Notes: generated by a model from the letters alone, not told the origin. A DNA stretch of 64,000 nt from Ascaphus truei (GCA_036426205.1 WSYH01000662.1:62001-126000), one strand, 5' to 3'. Counted from the first letter of the stretch, positions 35,885 through 48,761 are shown. Program-made: numbers and translations.

Positions 35885-36190
35885 TAAGTGATACCTATTT
35901 TATTTGCACTAACAATAGGTACTATAAGACAGGCTTTCCAGAGTTCTCCTCTCTTCCTCAAGTCCCAATACCGGTTTTCAGAGATTCCATGAAACACAGA
36001 TGTAAAAAACCAAAAAACAAGATAGCCATCTAAGGCAGATGATGCAAAGGAAAACAGACAGAAAATCTTTGTAAATCAGTAGTGTTGACCTGAGGAAGAG
36101 AGGAGAACTACCGAAAGCTTGTCTTATAGTATCAATTGTTTGTCCAAATAAAAAAGGTATCACCTAATACGGAAGTACTCACTTATTCTT
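35885..36190. mobile_element. Small foldback with hammerhead-like motif
   Basis: Two inverted copies of one unit: about 35,885-35,965 (minus) and 36,087-36,175 (plus). Both contain the core GAGGAAGAGAGGAGAACT followed by GAAAGC and then 'aaggtatcac' or 'taggtatcac'. The space between holds about 110 bp of other sequence. Confidence 0.65.
36087..36123 (+). ncRNA. Hammerhead-like motif
   Basis: Stem I GAC/GTC, core CTGAGGA, one extra A, a stem II region beginning GAGAG, GAAA, palindromic AGCT, then T before the stem I closing strand. In this copy stem II has lost pairing (ACTACC). In the inverted copy at about 35,950 the same place reads ACTCTG, pairing AGAG/CTCT. Confidence 0.4.
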
Positions 36191-36239
36191 CACTATCACA
36201 ACTGGACTAACATGGCTATTTCTACTTAATTCATGATAA

Positions 36240-38590
36240 CTATGACATTAAATCTACTGTACCCGTTTTAGTCTTTAAAAATGTCGCACAAATCTTACCT
36301 AAATATCGTTGATATATTTATAATAGAATGAAAACAACTACATTATCACCTAATACTACAAAAGTAAAGATATGTTTGAACTAGAAATAGATTATTCCAC
36401 AGAACCACTTTCATGAATATTGCATAAGTAAAAAAAAAAATGGAAGTTATTACCTTCTATTTATAATTTAAATATTAGAAATGTATACTTTTTGCTATGA
36501 CATGCAGGTGATAAATACTCAAGGTTAGAGTATCACTGGTATTATATATTCACTGAAGCCATTGTTACATCAAAGAAAACGATGACAAATATAACACAAC
36601 CGTGGGCCATCTTCAGTTTTAATAGTAGAACCTTAATTTCATGTATTGTTTCTCCAAGGGTGACTTTTCTGGAAGTGTGTGCTTTTTAAAATAAAATTAA
36701 GAAATTGAACTAGAAAACTGAGTTTGGAACCGGAAAAATATGAGTTCTGATATTTAATAGTACAATAAGATGTGTTCATTGGCAAACATTTTTCGTTACA
36801 TGGGTTGTGCCACTGTTGACAATATGCAGCATACATTATTTAGGGAGTTTGTGTTTTATTTCATATGGTTTAAAATTATGGATATAGGTATTTATATTTA
36901 GCATATGTGGATATGGGTACAAATCCTTGAATCCTATTATTATACATTAGAAAATCATTTGAGAGTGTATATATTGAGGTCCTATATTCATAACTCATAA
37001 CACTTTTGATGGGAATATTTAACCATTTTGGTGAAGGAGTGGCTAAATGCTGCTACTACAACAAAGTATGGTGGATTCACCAGCTGGGTGTACTGTTGGG
37101 AATGAGAAGCAGCACTCGTGTACCATTTGAGATTAACTTGTTGTTTTATTCTCTTGTAGGCTGTGATACTTCATGCATCACAACTCAGTACTCCCAAAAG
37201 GCATAACATAACAGTAGTAGTTTATGTCATCTTCACCTTGTATAGATAGGTGAAGATTACATTGGACAGGACAATACAGTTTAAAGCTTATCTCAGGAGC
37301 CCAGACAGACACAGATTATTATTATAGCAGTACATATGGAAGGAATTATACACATAAAAAATGTGGTCGTTTTTGTTTGTTTGTTTATATGTTTAGATTT
37401 AAACTTTTTAGAAATTGCAGATGCTTATGGATGGGCTAAAAATGTGTATAGAAGATTTTCACCTCGAAAGTTGGATACTTACCAAGGACAACCCACAGAG
37501 AATAGAAGAAAAGTACAGTATATTACCCAGTTTAGAATTAAAAAAATAATAAAAAAACAAGTTGGTTTTTGATGATGATTTATTTTCAACCTCGACTACT
37601 ATGTGACTATAAAGTCTAAGTAAAGTGTAACAAAATACTGTATCAATAAGGTGGCATTACTACAATAACACATTCTCATTAAGGTGGTGTCTCCTCTAGA
37701 GGTCAATTTTTTTACTGTGTCCGCTGACTTTTCTACTATATCTTCCCTAGCTCCATGTCAAATGCTGCAAGCATTATTATCTTGACATAATAAAAGCAAA
37801 AATACTCACAGCTGTATCTACAGTACATGTCTTAAACAGATTTTCAAAGTTTGCTTCAGTCTGTAGAACATTACACAGCAATTGGCTTTAAAGAGGAATA
37901 GCACTGAATCTTTGGTCGCTGGAGGGTTTCTGTTACTATTATCTGCAGCCTCCTTCCAGTTTCACAATGTAGAATCTGTATCCAAACTCAAAAAATGTTT
38001 AATGGCTCACTTTAGCTATAATAGTATTACTGGCTGTGTGTTTCTTTAACCCATGGCTAGACTGGGTAAGCTGAGAATATTGCTGGCTTTAGAGGGTGGT
38101 TGCTGCTTAAGTTAAATTGTTAAAGCTGTAGAGTTAAACACAGGCCCATATTTACTAAGCAATGCTAAGCCATAAAGCACTATTTGACCGATTTAGTGAA
38201 GGTTCTTATGGCTTAGCACATGACCCTTAAACATAGATTCACCAAACTCCAATAAACCCGAGTTAAAAATCAGATCTCATTAAAATTAAAGTATGAAATA
38301 TTGCTATATTCACACAGCATTATTCATTAATAAATTGGTGGCAATGAGAAACATGCATTAAGTATTGGGTAAACAACTATATATTTAAAATAATCATTAA
38401 ACATCGCTTGTCATTGAATTGTGTGTGGAGGGATTGGATATCACACTATTCAACCTTTGGGTAATGTAATTAGATTTATTACAACACCCTATGGTAGAAA
38501 ATGATGTAACCTATTTGATGCCTGAGGCAACAGTGTATTAAAAAAAAGTGCCTTAAGGCACCAACAAGGGGTTAAACAACTTCCTAAACA
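36240..38590. other. Gene-free intergenic stretch
   Basis: No gene is recognisable. Near 38,140-38,240 there is a short MITE-like piece (atatttactaagca ... ttagtgaagg). The rest is unassigned AT-rich sequence. Confidence 0.45.
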
Positions 38591-38669
38591 CTCTACAACA
38601 GGCCTGCACAACTCGTAAAGTGAGAAGGGCCGAACTGCTCCAAGGAAAAAAAAATTGGGCCGCACGGGT

Positions 38670-38671
<2 letters not shown>

Positions 38672-38719
<48 letters not shown>
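38672..38719. repeat. (ATC)n microsatellite
   Basis: About 15 perfect ATC units. Confidence 0.95.
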
Positions 38720-39225
38720 AGACTGGGACATGGGGGAGTGAGACTGGGACATGGGGGGGTGAGACTGGGACATGGGGGAGTGAGTGTGAGACTGAGGCAT
38801 GGGGAGGGTGTGAGTGACATGAGGGGGGTGAGAGTGTGAGATGGGGAGGGGGGTGAGAGTGAGTGTGACATGGGGAGGGGGGGGTGAAAGAGCTACATGG
38901 GGATGGGGATGAGAGAGACATTGGTGGGAGGGAGGGAGACACTGGCAGGAGGGAGAGAGACACACAATGGCTGGAGGGAGAGTGTGAGAGAGACACCGGG
39001 TGGAGGGAGAAACAATAGCTGGTTGGAGAGTGCAAGAGAGACACTGGGGGGAGGGAGAGGCAATGGCTGGAAGGAGAGTGAGAGACAATGGAGGGAGGGG
39101 GACACTAGGGGGAGGGAGAAAGAGAGAGAGAGACACACAGGGGGAGGGAAAGAGAGTGGGGGGGGACACGGGGGGAGGGATAGAGAGGGACTGGAGGGGG
39201 AGTGAGAAATACAGGGAGAGACTGG
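38720..39225. repeat. GA-rich minisatellite
   Basis: Degenerate tandem units such as 'gagactgggacatggggg' and 'agagacac(t)ggg(g)ggaggg'. Chance open readings of Ser/Pro/His-rich or Gly/Glu/Arg-rich proteins arise on both strands and are not genes. Confidence 0.85.
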
Positions 39226-39548
39226 AAGAGGTTAGAGAGGTCCTGAGGTGTTCTAATGTGGCGGGAAGAGAGAGATTAATAATACAGCAGAAATGGGAAC
39301 GCTATTAGACAAATATTATAATATTTATTTTTAAGTTATGTAATTTGTGCTATAAATACTTTTTTTGTAGACGCGTGGCGGGGCGTTACAAAGCTGGTTC
39401 GCCCTCAATGGCTGAACCAGCTCACGTGCGCTGACGTCATGTGATTTTGATTACATCAGGCAGGGGGGGCCCGAGAAATTTCATGGATGAAAAGGGGGGC
39501 TCGGCATAAAAAGTTTGCTCACCCCTGATGTAAGGCACCTGTTACTAT

Positions 39549-40880
39549 GGAGGCTATGCATTAAGCAGTGATAAGTCGTTTTAAGAACGCAAAGTGCTCT
39601 TAGAACGTGATGTTCCGCCAAACACGATTCACTAAGCCACGCAAACAGGCACTTTGCGTTCTTAAACTGACTTTTTCCTGGAAAGTCCAACTTTGCTCGT
39701 ACGATAACCTGTTTGCGTTCAATTCTGCCCTTCTCCGGGATTCACTAAGCTATGCAAACTTATCGTACGCGAAAGTTGCGTTCAAAAAAGCTTGCCAGCT
39801 AAAGGCAGGTGATAAAAAAGCTGGACTTTGAAAAATTTCTTTGTTTACATTTTTGCATGCGCAACACCCATACAACAGGCCGGTGGGTGTCCCCGGCTGA
39901 CCCCGCGGGGGTCCCCGGCTCACCAAGTGGGGTCCCTGTGGGAGTCCGGGAATCCCCGTGGGAGTCCGGGCGTCCCCGCAGGAGTCCAGGGGTCCCCGCG
40001 GGAGTCCCGGGGAACCCGCGGTCCTGCGGTATCAATGTTTTACCACCAAAAAAATAAACAATATTTCTAACTAAATACACCCCCCTCCCCCCGCCCCCAG
40101 CCCCCAAACACATACAATACAGTAATGGGCAAAATTACTATTATCCACATATGGATAATAATGCATTTGCCTTTTAAAATACATATAAATTACGATAAAT
40201 ACAGTAAATACATATTACACTTACCTTTTCCAGGCACCCACGGTAAAAGCCGTCTTCATCCTCATCTTCATCCTGCCCATGTCTCTCCAGTGCTGCAAAA
40301 CATACACAACAATCAAAATAGCCAATGTAATGTCCCCTAACCCCTTAATCACCTTAGCGGTCATTAACCGCTACAGTCATTAAGGGGTTAACCCACCCTC
40401 ACCCACCACTCGGGAGGCCTAAATACCCTCCCCCACTACCCATCCCATGAGGCCTAACCACCCTCACCCACTAACCCAGACGGGAGGCCTACCCACATAC
40501 CCTTGGGGCCAATACCACCTTCCCCCACCCCCAGTACCCACAAGAAAAACAATACACAGCCCCACAATAAACATCATTATATTTATTCAATACATAACCC
40601 ACCCCCTGTGCCCCGCCATAAATGCATGGTTTATTATTTTACATACAGGGTTAATACCCAAGGCCCACGGGAATCCCTGGTGGCCCTGATTGGTGTCTGT
40701 ACACCTCACAGTAGCCCAGCACCATGTTTCAAACAGGGTCTGGAGGCCTACGGGTGGTCCCCGTCAGGTGCTGTGGTCCACCAGGTGGTCTCCGCTGGTC
40801 ACCGTGGGCCACAATGGGGTCTCCACGGGTAGGCCCGCGGCTGCCTCGGGGGCCCAGGGTCAGACCCACAGGTATAGAAC
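39549..40880 (+). repeat. Left inverted arm of the giant element
   Basis: Terminal repeat, then GC-rich minisatellites (39,880-40,030 and 40,640-40,870) and a palindrome around 40,345-40,390. The minus strand has an exon-like piece: an acceptor before 40,292, then an Asp/Glu-rich reading, ending at a GTAAGT donor near 40,222. Confidence 0.55.
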
Positions 40881-41550
40881 AGGGAAACCCGGGCGCTACC
40901 TGGAACTAAATAGGAGTTTGGAATGGGGTATACTATCCACCTTGAGAGTGGGCAAAGTGTCCCTCTGTTGCTGTTCCTCCTGCGGCTCAAACCCCAAAGG
41001 AGGATCTACCCAGGATCCTTCAAAGATAGAGGAGACAGAAAAAAGGGGGGATAGGGGAGCACAGGTGGAATGGTATATAGTCTGAACTCAGATATGTGAG
41101 TATACTGTACAAATATATTCAGGGACAGTACAGGGAGCTTTCAAAAGAACTATTCATCCCAAGGAAAGTACAAAGGACTCAGGGGGCATCCCTTAAGGTT
41201 GGAGGAAAGGAGATTTCACCAGCAACAAAGGAAAGGGTTCTTTACAGTAAGGGCAGTTAAAATGTGGAATTCATTACCCATGGAGACTGTGATGGCAGAA
41301 ACAATAGATTTGTTCAATAAAGGTTAGACATCTTTTTGAAGTGAAACTTCTTTAGTGGCACCTATTCTGATGGGGCAAAACTGGAGAGATGGAGACAAAA
41401 TGTGTAACGGAAGTGACGTCACGGCTCCCCCCCGGCAGCGGCGGCGCTCCCCCCACACGGCCGATCACATATGCAGCGGCGCCGCTCCTAACGGCCGCCG
41501 TTCTCCGCCCGCTGCTAACCCGCTGGCATGCCACGCATGCGCAGTTGTGA

Positions 41551-41895
<345 letters not shown>

Positions 41896-42234
41896 ACGTC
41901 CACCATGCCCCCCCGTCCGCTCACATGCGCAGCAGTGATGACGGCAGAAGAGGCCGTTGGTGTTTGCTTGTGCAAGCACAGACATCGGAACGGGGAGTGG
42001 GGGAGTTTGAGCGCGCTGCGTCCCCCACAGCACCATCAGAGGGGGGGGAGGAAGAGCGCTGAGCACCCCACGCACGTTACGGTGCCCTTCTGTAACCCCC
42101 TCGTGGCCCCGTACCTCCGCCGGGGAGCTGGCTGCAGCAGGACACGCAGCTCTACCGGGGCTAGAGAATGGGGGCTGCTCCGCGGTCGTGTACCTCCGGG
42201 GGGGAGTCAGGAGAGAGAGGGCAGGACACAGACA

Positions 42235-42362
42235 GAGAGACATACACAACACACACAGAGACACACACATACACTGACAGACACACATACACACACTGAC
42301 TGACACACATACACACACACTGACGGACACACACACTCACACACATACTGACTGACACACCA
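42235..42362. repeat. (CA)n-rich repeat
   Basis: CA dinucleotides with GA and TGAC interruptions. Confidence 0.85.
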
Positions 42363-43249
42363 TTGCCTATTGTGTACAATGAAGGACTGAACTAACAGGG
42401 AAAGATGGACCCAATAAGAGAGTAGCTAGAGAAACTAGAGCCAGCCTTGAACCGAACCCTTAGTAACTCATTAGCATAAATATCTTGGTCCTAGCTTCTG
42501 CATCCCTTAATGTCCAAAGATATTGAGGTAAATACCTGTGTCCTTATGATAAAGCCTTGTAGGATCCCGTGTGCTGAAGCTATGGTGATACCGAAGCCTC
42601 AGACCGTCCGGGGAAAACTTCAGGCTACTCACATGGAGGTGCCCATCTGCTCTCGGCGTTCTTCCATGAGGTGTAGCAAATTGCCGGAACCTGCGCTGCG
42701 GAAGTGCGTCACTCCAATCGTGGGGCAGTAGAGTTGAAAAAATTGGTGGAACAGCAGGAACCCAGAGAAAGCACCGATCAACTCACCAGAGGTAGCAAAA
42801 AAATAAAAAAGGTTTATTGAATTACATTGTTAAAAACAAAAAACAAACTAACATAAAAAACAAAATCTCCTGTTCAGTAATTTAATTCTGACAAGGCTGC
42901 ATAATGCACGCATGAGCAGAAATGTGATGACACGCATAGGTGTTTCAACAAGGTTCCATTTTGACATACACGCATGCGTGGAATATACTTTTTACATTCG
43001 GAAGAAGAGGTGACATTTTATTTTGTAATATTTATTTTAACTTAATTATCCTGTACAAATAAAACATTTAATTAGTTAAAAATACGTTTTGTTGTGTATG
43101 GTCATATTTTTAATCTTCAAATTACAATTACACACACTTGAACTACTGTACAGGAATAAAAGACAGGTTGCATTGCAGTTAGATTTTTAACAACTGGCGA
43201 TCGCCCACTTGAGTATCGACGGTATTGCAGACAACGATAAAATTTAATT

Positions 43250-43395
43250 TTCTGCACTCGATCAATACACTAGTAAACTCGTGTCTTAACGCGTGAAATT
43301 TTCAAGAAATCACACACCAAGACCGGGTGTACCAAGGAACTTAACAAGCAAAATGATCGGATAACGGTCGCTGCATGTGTATATTCACGTGAACT
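43250..43395 (+). repeat. Duplicated block, copy 1
   Basis: This block starting TTTTCTGCACTCG aligns with 44,165-44,300. Shared words are 'gaaatcac', 'ggtcgctgcat' versus 'ggccgctgcat', and 'gcgtgaaat'. The part before it (42,890-42,960) shares 'gtgatgacacgcat' and 'aaggttcca' with 48,570-48,605 inside the BEN/forkhead transposon. Confidence 0.5.
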
Positions 43396-43449
43396 GTAAA
43401 TATGGACCTATGTATCTCTGCCGTCTCAAAACCAATGGACTAATATACA

Positions 43450-43612
43450 ACTGTATGACTGATCTGAGATGAGAACTCCTGAACCTCCCCCGCCTCTATT
43501 TGTTTTCTATTTTCGGTGCCACCCTTCCCCTCTGCCCTTCTCTCCTTTTACCTTTGTTTGAGCTCATTGTAGTAGACTTACAGAATCTGTTGCAAAACCA
43601 ATAAAATATGAG
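43450..43612 (+). mobile_element. LINE 3' end
   Basis: C/T-rich 3' UTR-like sequence ending 'ccaataaaatatgagtattt'. No coding part. Confidence 0.4.
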
Positions 43613-43925
43613 TATTTAAACATATATAAGAAGACAAAAACAATCAACATTAATATCCTCAAGAATAACATCAGAGAATTCCAACTAGAACTGAAAAATC
43701 GCTTCAGCTTTCTTAAGATGCGTGGGGACATTTAAAAATATTATGAAGAATTTATGAAGATTGTAGTTGAAAGCGCAGAAAAAGGATGATAAATCACTAA
43801 CAAAGAAAAGGATACGGAAATATCTGATATAACAACACAATTAATTAGGTCATGACAAGAAATGAAGCAAGTCCAAGACGCAATAATAAGAATTGAATAT
43901 GTAGAGCTGTGTAAGGCAACCCACA
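43613..43925 (+). pseudogene. RTE-type LINE fragment (between endonuclease and RT)
   Basis: In one main frame this reads NNIREFQLELKNRFSFL, then an EEFMKIVVESAEK-like segment, then DITTQLIRS and IEYVELCKATHK. The pattern LKNRF...ESAE...IEYVELCK is common between endonuclease and RT domains of RTE-type elements. Several stops are present. It ends abruptly where CAGCGGCCG begins at 43,939. Confidence 0.5.
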
Positions 43926-44164
43926 AACCTACAGATACAGCGGCCGTTATTCGAACAAATCATGGAACCTTTTTTTTGTGCTCTGCTGTATTCCATGTAG
44001 CATTAACGTGGCCAATCACACAAGGCACCTGTGTTTAGCGTGGTTGCTTTGTTTGAATTTCATGGATTCTGTTTCTTTATGTGCAATGAAATGAATTGTA
44101 ATGTGTACAGTATTGTGCTACTGTGTCAATTTCAGTTGTTTAAAAACCAGAATACTAAAATGCC

Positions 44165-44300
44165 ATTTTCTGCACTCGGGTCTTAAGGCGGTAAGGTTAG
44201 AAGAAATCACGCGCCATGACATGGGTATTCCGAGGTATACAACGCGTGAAATGTTCGATTAATGGCCGCTGCATCTGTATAGATGTAAGAAAAATTAGCT
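44165..44300 (+). repeat. Duplicated block, copy 2
   Basis: Diverged copy of 43,250-43,395. Confidence 0.5.
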
Positions 44301-44429
44301 GTAATATGGGGTACACAATCGAAGATAAAAAAAATCTTAAAGAAGACAAAGCAGTGACTTATGTTAGGGAAGAAGCATATCATTGCACTCAAAGGGGCCT
44401 ATTATAGAACTGTAGCTTCGATAACTAAC

Positions 44430-45051
44430 TCATCAAGCTTTTATTTTTTGTAACTTACATTTTTATTTTCAAAAAGCAATGATACAATATGATATCCGTA
44501 CAATACACAACATTTACCGACAACAATTGCATTGTATCCAAAGCACATTCCGTACAAAACGCTCTACAAATATGCTAACATAAACCAATTTGAGAGTGTG
44601 GGGGAGGGATTTTGAGGAGGGAGGTGGGAATACCAGAACCTCCGCATTGGAATCACTTCAAAGTAATATTTGGGATGCCTAAATTTACTGGATATTCGTC
44701 TGCTACTCTAAGCTATCCCAGATCTCACTTGTTTCTCACCTTGTATGTACAGAATAGATAACCTGAGTAATAGAACTGATAATGGCCCTCTGACCGCCTC
44801 TCTCCTCTGTCTCCAAGTGAGAACGCACCTAAGACTATAATTACATTATTGTGGCCAAACTCACCCCATGTATGTCTGATTGGGCTAGCCACGGCTTCCA
44901 CACCTTTTAGAATTTAGTGCCTGTGTCATTTACCAGGATAGTGAGCATCTCCATCTGACAAATAAACCAAATGTTGTTCCTAATTTTGCAATTACTGGAG
45001 AGTCTTTTTGTTTCCACAATGCTGCGATCTCACACCTCGTTACTGTTGCTA
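44430..45051 (-). mobile_element. Interrupted L1, 3' part
   Basis: 3' UTR and last ORF2 codons of an L1 on the minus strand (ATVTRCEIAALWKQKDSP). The frame continues into 49,783-50,270 once the 4.73-kb insert is removed. Confidence 0.85.
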
Positions 45052-45893
45052 CAGCTGCGGCCGCCTTTATCCTAGTGCGGCCGTAGCGGCGCAACTCTGA
45101 TAACCGCGGGCAGATGCAGTATGTTTTTTTTTTTCGGAATATGTTGCGGTATTTTAGCGCTCGTAATATTAGCATTTTATTAGCGCTGTCTGCAATACTG
45201 CAATACCGTCTAAAAACTCAGGGGGCATTCGAGAGCTGTTGTCTTCAAAGTCTAATACTTTAGCAGTTCAACCTACAGTACGTCAGTACACAGTCTGCGT
45301 GTGCGCGCGCAGTAATTGTAAATTTGCATATTTATACATGCATGTGCAGTGCTGTATGTCTCATTTGAACATTGTTGAAACGCATAAGCGTGTACTGTAA
45401 CAGTATCTCATTTCGGCATACACAGCGCTCTCCCCTCGCTCGCCCCCGCACACACACAGGCTAATTTACTGCACTGCAGTATTTCAACTTCTTATCTTAT
45501 CTACAGTACAGAACACTTCTCCCACACCATTCCTTTGAATGTGTGTCTTTCTGGTTTCAATCACATTCCTGTCATCACATTCCTGCTTGCTAGCTGATGA
45601 TTACTGCACATGCGTCTATAACTTCACCAATGCTTGCTTGCGAAGTTCAAGCGTTGGATATCTGCAATTCGTTGTCCGCTCGTGTACATCTCTTTAATTC
45701 TCATGCTGAGATCCTTTGAAATCTTTTTAACAGGCATTGCAGCGAGTAGAAAGAAATACAAGCACTAGAATGTATTTTCGATGTTTAGTCGATGTGTATT
45801 CAATGTGCAGTGAATCCACAAAATGGATGGTGTATTTATATGTTAATGACACATTAGAGTACGCCCACTTTTAACAACTGTACCTCGTCGCCA

Positions 45894-45903
45894 TGCATAA
45901 AAG
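45894..45903 (+). promoter_or_regulatory. TATA box of the BEN gene
   Basis: GCATAAAAGG lies 86-95 bases before the chosen start codon. This is why the ATG overlapping it (45,893) is rejected as the start. Confidence 0.55.
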
Positions 45904-45988
45904 GTTACACACTTTGCATAGCCTCCCACTTGATGATCTGTATCTGAACTTGCCCTTGTCCAGATACTGCATTGTGCCATCTGCTTCC

Positions 45989-47301
45989 ATGGATCAACCT
46001 CGATTCTATGGACGCAAGAAGCCACTCGCCTCTGCCGTGCCTATCACACAGAAAAAGCGAAAGGCGGCAGCCATTTCCAAGCCAAGGCCAAAGCGACAGG
46101 CTAAGGCTAATAAAAAAACCTTCTGCTGACCCCAAAGGCTAAGGGTTTTAATACACGTAAGCCTTATTATGTCAAGAAGAAATTCGGTGATGTACACTCA
46201 TGGCAAATCAAATGGCAGCCAACCCATCGAACCCGCAGGCCACTTCCTCGATTACGCTTCGACGACTCTCCCGGAACTCCACAGCCCATCTTCTCCACTG
46301 CTCTTCGACGATGCTGCCGCTGGTCTCCCGGAAATCCACGGGTCACTTTCTCCATTACGCTTAGACGACGCTGCCGCTTCTCTCCCGGAAATCCACAGGT
46401 CACCTCCTCCATCCTTCTTCGACGATGCTGCCGCTTCTCTCCAGGGAACCCCCATCTCATCCTCCGTAGCACCCATCCACCCAGATGTCCACAGCATGCC
46501 ATGCACAAGAACCAGCTCATTAGACCGCATGCTGAATGGGTTAAGTGTGGATATCCCCGGGAACTCTACTATGCTGGTAAAGATAGATTTGCTTTTAGAG
46601 ACCATGCTAAATATGGATCAACGGATGGAGAAGATAGAGACTGACATAGCGGGGATACATAATTTGCTCGGTGTTCATTCCCCTGTATCCCGACGCCGGA
46701 GCATGAGGGTGGCATGGATGTGATGAATGGGACCTTCGACAGCCTTCCAACACCAAGTACACCGCCTCCACCAGAAGAATTTGTGTACATGTATGCCGTT
46801 GAGGAGGAGGATAACATGACAACCCCGTCAAGACAACGCCAGGAGACAACACGGCGACCAAGACACCCAGACAACCTACCCTCGCCCGCCGCCACAAGCA
46901 CACCCGCTCCCAGAAGCACATCTGCTTCCAGAATCCAACCTACATACGCTTGCATCGATACGGTGCCCGACATCATCCTGCGCGAGCTGCCACCGGCACT
47001 CAGGGAGAAGTATAAGGTGATGAGTGCTGGTTTACCCCAGAAGTATGGCATGTTAATTTTTAAACACCACGTGTCCTACTTGGTGTACTGCGGGTGGGAC
47101 AAAAATGTAAACTACAAAGGAAATCACGAAAAAAGGGCGCTTCCTGAAAATTTAAGAAGGACTATTGTGGAGGAATTGCGGCGCTATTGTTCAATTTCAG
47201 ATCCTTTAATGAAAATCATTAGAGACTCCATTAATGGCATTTTGCGCCATACAAGGCATAGGCCCTGGAAGAACAATCTGGTGGGGATCGAATTTGCGTG
47301 A
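45989..47301 (+). pseudogene. BEN-domain DNA-binding protein of the transposon
   Basis: The start MDQPRFYGRKKP follows a TATA box and opens into a lysine/arginine-rich nuclear-localisation-like region (KKRKAAAISKPRPKRQAK). A TGA at 46,127-46,129 and a frame change near 46,690-46,715 break the reading. The middle has three roughly 18-residue repeats (FDDAAAGLPEIHGS type, 46,290-46,440) and a short coiled coil (KIDLLLETMLNMDQRMEKI). The last part (46,714-47,301) is a BEN domain: KYGMLIFKHHVSYLVYCGW, NYKG, KRALPENLRRTIVEEL, then IRDSINGILRHTRHR. BEN domains bind DNA and occur in chromatin regulators and some viral proteins. A poly-A signal follows at 47,353. Confidence 0.75.
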
Positions 47302-47352
47302 CTGTTCAACTGTTGTTTATTTTTTTACTTTTTGCTTGTTTTAACTTCTATT

Positions 47353-47358
47353 AATAAA
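47353..47358 (+). promoter_or_regulatory. Poly-A signal of the BEN gene
   Basis: AATAAA 52 bases after the stop. Further AATAAA signals occur in tandemly repeated 3' sequence near 47,532, 47,633 and 47,667. Confidence 0.6.
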
Positions 47359-47387
47359 GAAATCTTTTTACTTACACAAGACATGCA

Positions 47388-47484
47388 CAATTCCAGTCTT
47401 CGAGGCCGCAAACATGCCCGGTTTTCAGGATAAAACCAGTCCTGTTTGCGGCCCTCGAGGGCTGGAGTTGTGCAGGCCTGACTG
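47388..47484. mobile_element. Palindromic MITE, copy 1
   Basis: A hairpin of about 95 bp: TGCACAATTCCAGTCTTCGAG at one end and its near-complement CTCGAGGGCTGGAGTTGTGCA at the other, around a 'ttcaggataaa' loop. Confidence 0.7.
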
Positions 47485-47691
47485 ACTGTTCTGTACACCA
47501 TCCTACTGTAAATGATTTCACTTTCTGTACTTTAATAAAGGAAATGTTGCGTGTTTTAAATTTTATGATTATAGAATTTTTTTTACTAACACCATACTGT
47601 TGTGCTGTACATGTTTTGACTTTCTGTACTTTAATAAAGGAGATGTTGCGTGTTTTAACTTGTATTAATAAAGAAATGTTTTTTATTACAC

Positions 47692-47790
47692 AAGACTGCA
47701 CAACTCCAGTCCTCGAGGGCCGCAAACAGGCCCGGGTTTCAGGATAAAACGGGCCTGTTTGGGCCCTCGAGGACTGGAGTTGTGCAGGCG
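47692..47790. mobile_element. Palindromic MITE, copy 2
   Basis: The same hairpin as at 47,388, with better arm pairing (TGCACAACTCCAGTCCTCGAG and its complement). The two copies sit in a duplicated 3' region: 'ctttctgtactttaataaagg' and 'gtattaataaagaaat' words repeat between and around them. Confidence 0.75.
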
Positions 47791-48761
47791 TGGACTGACT
47801 GTACGTACACCATCCTACTGTAAATGATTTGACTTTCTGTACATTAATGTTTTCACTAGCAGTAAACCATACACCTGTTAATGTTTTGAATTGCTGTACA
47901 CTTTAAATGTTTTTCAATTGTATTTGTAAATAAATGTTTTTGTACTTACTCCACCAATAAAATAAAATGTTGATTTGTTTTAAATTGTTCCATTGTCTCC
48001 TTTTATACTGTAACAAAATACAGTGTTTCTAGAATGTACAGTACTGTCCAGGCATACTGTATACTGTAGGCACGCTCAGTACTGTACATCACAAGAGTAT
48101 TAAAACAATACACGCTGAACGGGTATAGAATACACATATGTACCGAAATAAATGTAGAATAAAGGCATACTTTTTTTTCGGGTTTATTATACAGTATATA
48201 TAAAAAAGTATTGTATACGGTCTGAAAACAACAGCATACTGTTTCAGGTTTTCTATGAAGCTCTCAGTTACAGTATTCTATCCTAATCAATAACAACGGC
48301 CACTAAACTGTAGACTCCGGTACGTGGTTTTTTAAATCCGATTCAGCAATGTGCAGGCATTGTAACACAAAGCGATATTATCCATCGAAATCCCTCCATT
48401 TGCCGTTTTCTGCATGAGATGACAAAGTTTTCTTTTCTGAGGAAAAACAAAAGTACAAGTTTTACTGTAATGGTCAGTCAGTCCCCTAAAGAAGTTCCCA
48501 CAGTCAGTCACACCAATAATTTTCTCGGGGGGCGTCTCAGGTTCACATGCGCATGCGCCTACTGTCGATGTGATGACACGCATATGCGTTTCAAGAAGGT
48601 TCCAAAGCGCATGCGCCTAGCTTTCCACCAATTGTTCAGTATCAACTGTAGAAGCTGCTCAGCCAATGATATTGCTTACAGGAGATATTGCTTACAGGAG
48701 AATCGCTTGACTGTGCATTGAATTGATATTTCAAAAACAGATAAAAATACAGCAACATTAC

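Larger units (their letters stand above)
38599..39526. mobile_element. hAT-like non-autonomous element
   Basis: The ends are CAGGCCTGCACAACT and, reverse-complemented, CAGGGGTGAGCAAACT, the usual look of hAT-Charlie-type termini. The interior is an ATC microsatellite and a long GA/GGGA-rich minisatellite. The flanking 8-bp sequences do not match, so the boundary or age is uncertain. Confidence 0.45.

Noticed and set aside
38489..39308. Long Ser/Pro/His-rich (minus) and Gly/Glu/Arg-rich (plus) readings
   Set aside because: They come from the ATC microsatellite and GA-rich minisatellite; no splice context or family motif.
45893..45988. Upstream in-frame ATG of the BEN gene
   Set aside because: It overlaps the TATA box, so it cannot be in the transcript started from that box.
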